NCBI RefSeq assembly: GCF_019925205.1
Contig: NC_083566.1
Location: 8,246,001 to 8,310,000 of the forward strand
DNA from: Metopolophium dirhodum
Taxonomy: Eukaryota; Arthropoda; Insecta; Hemiptera; Aphididae
DNA length: 64,000 nt
Direction of reading: 5' to 3'
Below the pieces are notes generated by a model. That model saw nothing but the letters and a program-made list of their open reading frames with translations. It did no database searches and was not told the DNA's origin. The translations under genes were made by a program, and so were the position numbers. Below are positions 60,550 through 64,000 of this stretch, one piece after another. The stretch's first letter is position 1. Every line of letters begins with the position of its first letter.

Positions 60550-61950
60550 TTAAAATGCAACCAATAATACTTCAAGCACATACTATAATAGTATGTATCA
60601 GTGATAGTATTGATAATAAAATAAATCCTATTAACTTTTTCGTACTAGAATAATAAACGTATAATGTATAATAGTAAGAATAATACACGTAAGATATACA
60701 CGTTTGATTAATATGTTGGGTATTACGCATATTTGTGTACGACAAATTGTTTTTATGACAAGTTTAATTGATTGTTTTTATTTTATGTCATATTCTGAAA
60801 ACATAATAAATTATTGTGACAAAGCTGATATTCAAGGATGTAATGTTTATAAAATTGAGTTACGTCGAAATTAACATAATCATTGACCTACGATGTGTTT
60901 TAAAACTATTACCGATTAAAAATAAATTATATAATATTACGCATTTTTCTAAACATCTTGATCACCAAGTACCTACATTTTAATATTGCTGCATCCAACA
61001 TCGTCGGCATACACAATGTAAATGATCAAAGTAATAATATTGTAATATTATGCATTTATGCTGCACCTCCATACTTGAGACTATTATTATTAAATAATAA
61101 TATTAATAATTATTAATTATCAAAAATCTGCAAATATTTACAGACCTAGAATATATATAGATATATTATATACATAAAATAGAAAACAATTATGGATACC
61201 TACTACCTATGTGTTATTTTGTATAAATATAAAAAATAGAAATATTTTAAAGCAAAATACCTACTTTTAAAATTATTTGAAGGAATTGGTTAGAAGTGTA
61301 AGTTAAACAATACGATAAACAATTATTTCTCGTACAGTTTCACTACAAAATATCCTAACACTCCATTTAATTTTCGATTACCTACTACGATAATAAACTA
61401 TTGTTTCAAAGTTAAAATTGAATCATAAATAATTTTGAGCATAAACAGAACTTTTAAATTACTATAAAAGTTTTAAAAAAAAAAGGCAGCCTATGTAACA
61501 ATTTGACATTATAACTAACCAATTATAATTTAATTAGATTATCTACTCTATGTTCAAACAGAATCTAAAACTAATTCCTAATAACTATTTTATAATAATT
61601 CTTTTTACAAAGTCTTAAGCCATCAAATTGCAAATATTCGACAAAAAATATGATGAATCTAAATTAAACTGGACATATAGTAACAGTTAGTATATAGGAC
61701 ATAGGGTTATAGTCTTATTTTAAACTATAAGGTGGAGAAATAATATTGGAAATCCACTAAACCTAAATACTATATATTTTTATACGCATGCTGGTCAACC
61801 TGTTGGTTATTACAAAATAATGTATATATAAATAGGCAATAGGCGAGTGCAGACTTTTGTCACAGAGTATGCAGCCAATCAAATATGTTCCCTAAAAGGG
61901 ATAAACTATAAATTAATAATCTTATAATATTATTAAGATACATTTAGCAT
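60550..61950. other. AT-rich stretch, no gene seen
   Basis: No coding, RNA or repeat feature supported. Confidence 0.45.
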
Positions 61951-61954
61951 TTTA

Positions 61955-62000
61955 GCATTATCCAGAGGACACCACGAGGAGACGATTCTTATTATCCTCC
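61955..62000 (+). repeat. Dispersed repeat segment, copy 2
   Basis: Direct-orientation match (41 of 46) to 24358-24403, with the shared downstream block at about 62018. Confidence 0.7.
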
Positions 62001-62862
62001 ATTATAATATTATATAGGTAAAAATTATCGGACCGAGCTTACAATCGACCTTTTATATTATCGATATGTAACCTATATGGACCGAGTTGACAACAAAAAA
62101 GGTAATCGCGTCCCGCGGTCCCAGTTTATATACCCCCTTCCTCCCCCCACAATAAAAATAAATAAATATAAATTACCCTAAATAAGTGTTCATACTATAT
62201 AGTGCCTCTGAAATATTTATGATTATAATTTTTGTATTACTAATTTTTATTAGAAATATTATATAGGGTTTTCGATAAATTTTTTAAAAAATTAAAACAT
62301 TTTTATGAAGACGTGTTTACTGAAAAATATATGATTTCATGACTCGCGTCACCCATAGTTAAGACGTAATTAATATCGATAGTGCCTATACATATTTTTA
62401 TTTTTATAAAAATAGCTTGTTATTTTGCGACTTCTGTCTAAATAAAGTGTCTGCTCCCAGCCCGCTGGATATGCTAGCACATTGTATACCGTGCACATAT
62501 CCCTTACGAAGGCCTCTGTAATACTAATAAATAATAATATATAAAACAATATTGTTGACTATATAATTATTATCATGCGCACGGCCGTTATGACGTGTAC
62601 CTACGTCGGTATTATAGTATTTTTTTTTTGGACGGCGTGGCGGATGGAGGGCGTAGGTATACCTACACATAATATTGCGTGATAACGCGATTTCGTTTGA
62701 TTGATAAGGGGGATCGCCGTGGCGGGAAAAAGGTCAGCCTGCGTGGATAGTAGTTATATTATATTATATTATGCCTATAATACGCACCGCGCAAACCCCC
62801 GGGGCGCCCCCCATCGCTGCCAAAGTAGGGGGAGGCACGCCGCTCGAGCGTCTGCGGTCGCA

Positions 62863-62870
62863 TATAAATA
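62863..62870 (+). promoter_or_regulatory. TATA box TATAAATA
   Basis: A strong TATA box embedded in CpG-rich sequence. Transcription would start near 62893, giving an ATG-free leader of about 195 nt up to the start codon at 63088. A second possible start is the initiator-like GTCAGTC at about 63065, which would leave a leader of about 20 nt. Confidence 0.5.
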
Positions 62871-63087
62871 CAACGGCGGTCGGCGGTACCGACGAAAAAC
62901 GTGGACATCATCCTACAAGGAACGGTGCGAATCGTGTTCAACAGCGAAAGTATCCAAGCACAATATCTACGCGTCTCAACGACCAAGAGGAACGATATAT
63001 CTCCGCTCCGTACGAAGCATTGTAATAATAATAATATTATTATTATTATTTGAAATCATCATCGTCAGTCACACTCGAGAAGCCATC

Positions 63088-63096
63088 ATGAAATTG
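63088..63096 (+). CDS. First coding exon (Met-Lys-Leu) of a secreted or cuticular-type protein
   Basis: ATGAAATTG is followed at once by the donor GTACGT (63097-63102), giving a nine-base coding exon in phase 0. Insect cuticular and other secreted protein genes commonly put only the first few codons (often Met-Lys-hydrophobic) in exon 1, with the first intron splitting the signal peptide. Support comes from the TATA box at 62863 and the absence of any ATG between the predicted start site and 63088. The sequence downstream to 64000 shows no matching signal-peptide exon, so the intron would run past the window. The family guess rests only on this exon shape; any signal-peptide protein is possible. 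The 158-codon frame at 62701-63177 begins upstream of the TATA box and is rejected. Confidence 0.45.
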
Positions 63097-63099
63097 GTA

Positions 63100-64000
63100 C
63101 GTACCTGTTTAGCCGCTGTCGTGTGTGCCAGTTCCGATATGCTATATTGTTATCGTTTATCATATGTATTATTATAGTAGTGACATAACAGACGCGAGAG
63201 CTACTATGCTCGACACAGAGGTCTGTGAGGTGTTGTGTTGTATTCGTCGTTCTAATTATTATTCCAATAGCATCAAGCCAATTTCGTTATATCTGCAAAA
63301 GGGTTATTCGTCCCGTCGTCCGGTCTTGGAAAATATGGGTTTTCTTTTTTAAAATACCAATCGTGCACACCCCAAAATCCGTTTCGATAAGTTGTTTAGG
63401 CTCGTTTCGGTGCAAAGAATCTACATTTTAGACACTATACCCGTTTATTAACTTCGAATAATATTATAGATGTATATCTGTATGCACAACGTACGATAGT
63501 TATATTTTAATTTGAATATTAACTTTTAAACAAACACGAACGAACACAAAGTATTCGAACAATTGAATATTATTTGATATGTGATTAAAATATTAGTCTT
63601 ATGATTTAAAATAGTCATACATTTCATACTGTATAGTCGTTGCTGATCACTAATGGCCACAGATAGAAACCTATGTCTCTGCTTTCGTTTTAGTTTTAGC
63701 TTTTATTGATAGGTCATTTTAATCATAAGTGTTAATCATTATTAAAGGTTTTTTACTACACTCAAACATTATTTCCACTCTAATATTTTATTTTTATTTT
63801 TACTTATCAAAAGTACAAAAGTTACATTTTTATATTAACAACTAAAATAAGATTTACGTATATCTATGATTCTAGCATATCTGCAGACTTCAGCTTTTAA
63901 CGTATTCCCAAACATTGATAATTATCACTTTTTGTGTAGCTACTATATTTGTACAAGTTATAATTAATACAAAATATAAATAATATAATATGTATAACAT
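63100..64000. other. Probable first intron, to window end
   Basis: AT-rich sequence with frames at 63125-63352 and 63225-63431 that show no recognised content. If the exon at 63088 is real, this is the 5' part of its first intron. Confidence 0.35.

Noticed and set aside
62701..63177. 158-codon plus-strand frame, the longest in the window
   Set aside because: It starts with a non-ATG codon upstream of the TATA box, runs through low-complexity (AAT)n sequence and across the likely donor at 63097.
1..64000. CRISPR array, rRNA, spliceosomal snRNA or bacterial operon
   Set aside because: No regularly spaced direct repeats with unique spacers, no rRNA or snRNA sequence that I recognise, and no long ORFs with ribosome binding sites.

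Overview
This window looks like eukaryotic nuclear DNA from an insect, most probably an aphid. The background is strongly AT-rich and scattered with TAATATTATAATATTA-like and GGTACCTACCT-like motifs that I associate with aphid genomes. It holds many short non-autonomous DNA transposons, TTAGG-type (insect telomere unit) runs, and islands of CpG-rich sequence in an AT-rich sea. There is no bacterial gene organisation, no rRNA and no CRISPR array. I found no long ORF and no protein domain I recognise, so the window is gene-poor: intergenic DNA and/or long introns. The aphid assignment is an inference from sequence style.

Layout. 1-1.4 kb is AT-rich DNA. 1.4-4.1 kb holds a CpG-rich block, a tRNA-like Pol III unit (A box, B box and T-run terminator) and a modular array of diverged ~135-140 bp subrepeats with short perfect hairpins. 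4.1-11.7 kb is nearly featureless. 11.8-15.2 kb holds a possible promoter/5' exon region, a Helitron 3' terminus, a 174 bp hAT-type MITE with a perfect 8 bp target duplication, and the best coding sequence of the window: a 3'-terminal exon ending at 15113 with a poly(A) signal. 15.3-15.9 kb is a 633 bp hAT-like element. 19.3-21.1 kb holds a 56 bp micro-MITE and a 520 bp MITE filled with TTAACTT motifs. 22.9-26.7 kb contains copies of a dispersed repeat whose left end is about 97% identical to an inverted copy at 60.2 kb. 28.5-28.9 and 32.3-32.7 kb are CpG-rich islands. 33-42 kb is mostly empty AT-rich DNA.

42.1-42.6 kb is a long foldback element, followed by a 313 bp MITE (43.1-43.4 kb). 44.4-44.9 kb carries a CRE palindrome, three RFX X-box-like palindromes within about 100 bp, and a TATA box. 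47.0-47.7 kb joins a 100 bp (CA)n tract, a 23-C run and a CpG island. 50.4-53.3 kb holds two more short inverted-repeat elements, a possible signal-peptide first exon, another CpG island, a 79 bp-arm inverted repeat and a solo foldback terminus. 56.2 kb has a candidate internal exon. 58.9-59.5 kb is a CpG island with a (CA)n tract. 59.9-60.3 kb holds inverted copies of the 25.7 kb repeat. 62.7-63.1 kb looks like a real promoter: a TATA box, an ATG-free leader of about 195 nt, then a nine-base coding exon (Met-Lys-Leu) ending at a splice donor. That is the exon-1 form of many insect secreted or cuticular protein genes, with the rest of the gene beyond the window.

The window therefore shows pieces of at least two genes (a 3' end at 15 kb and a 5' start at 63 kb), several possible promoters, and mobile-element debris. 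I cannot show that any of the parts work together as one system.
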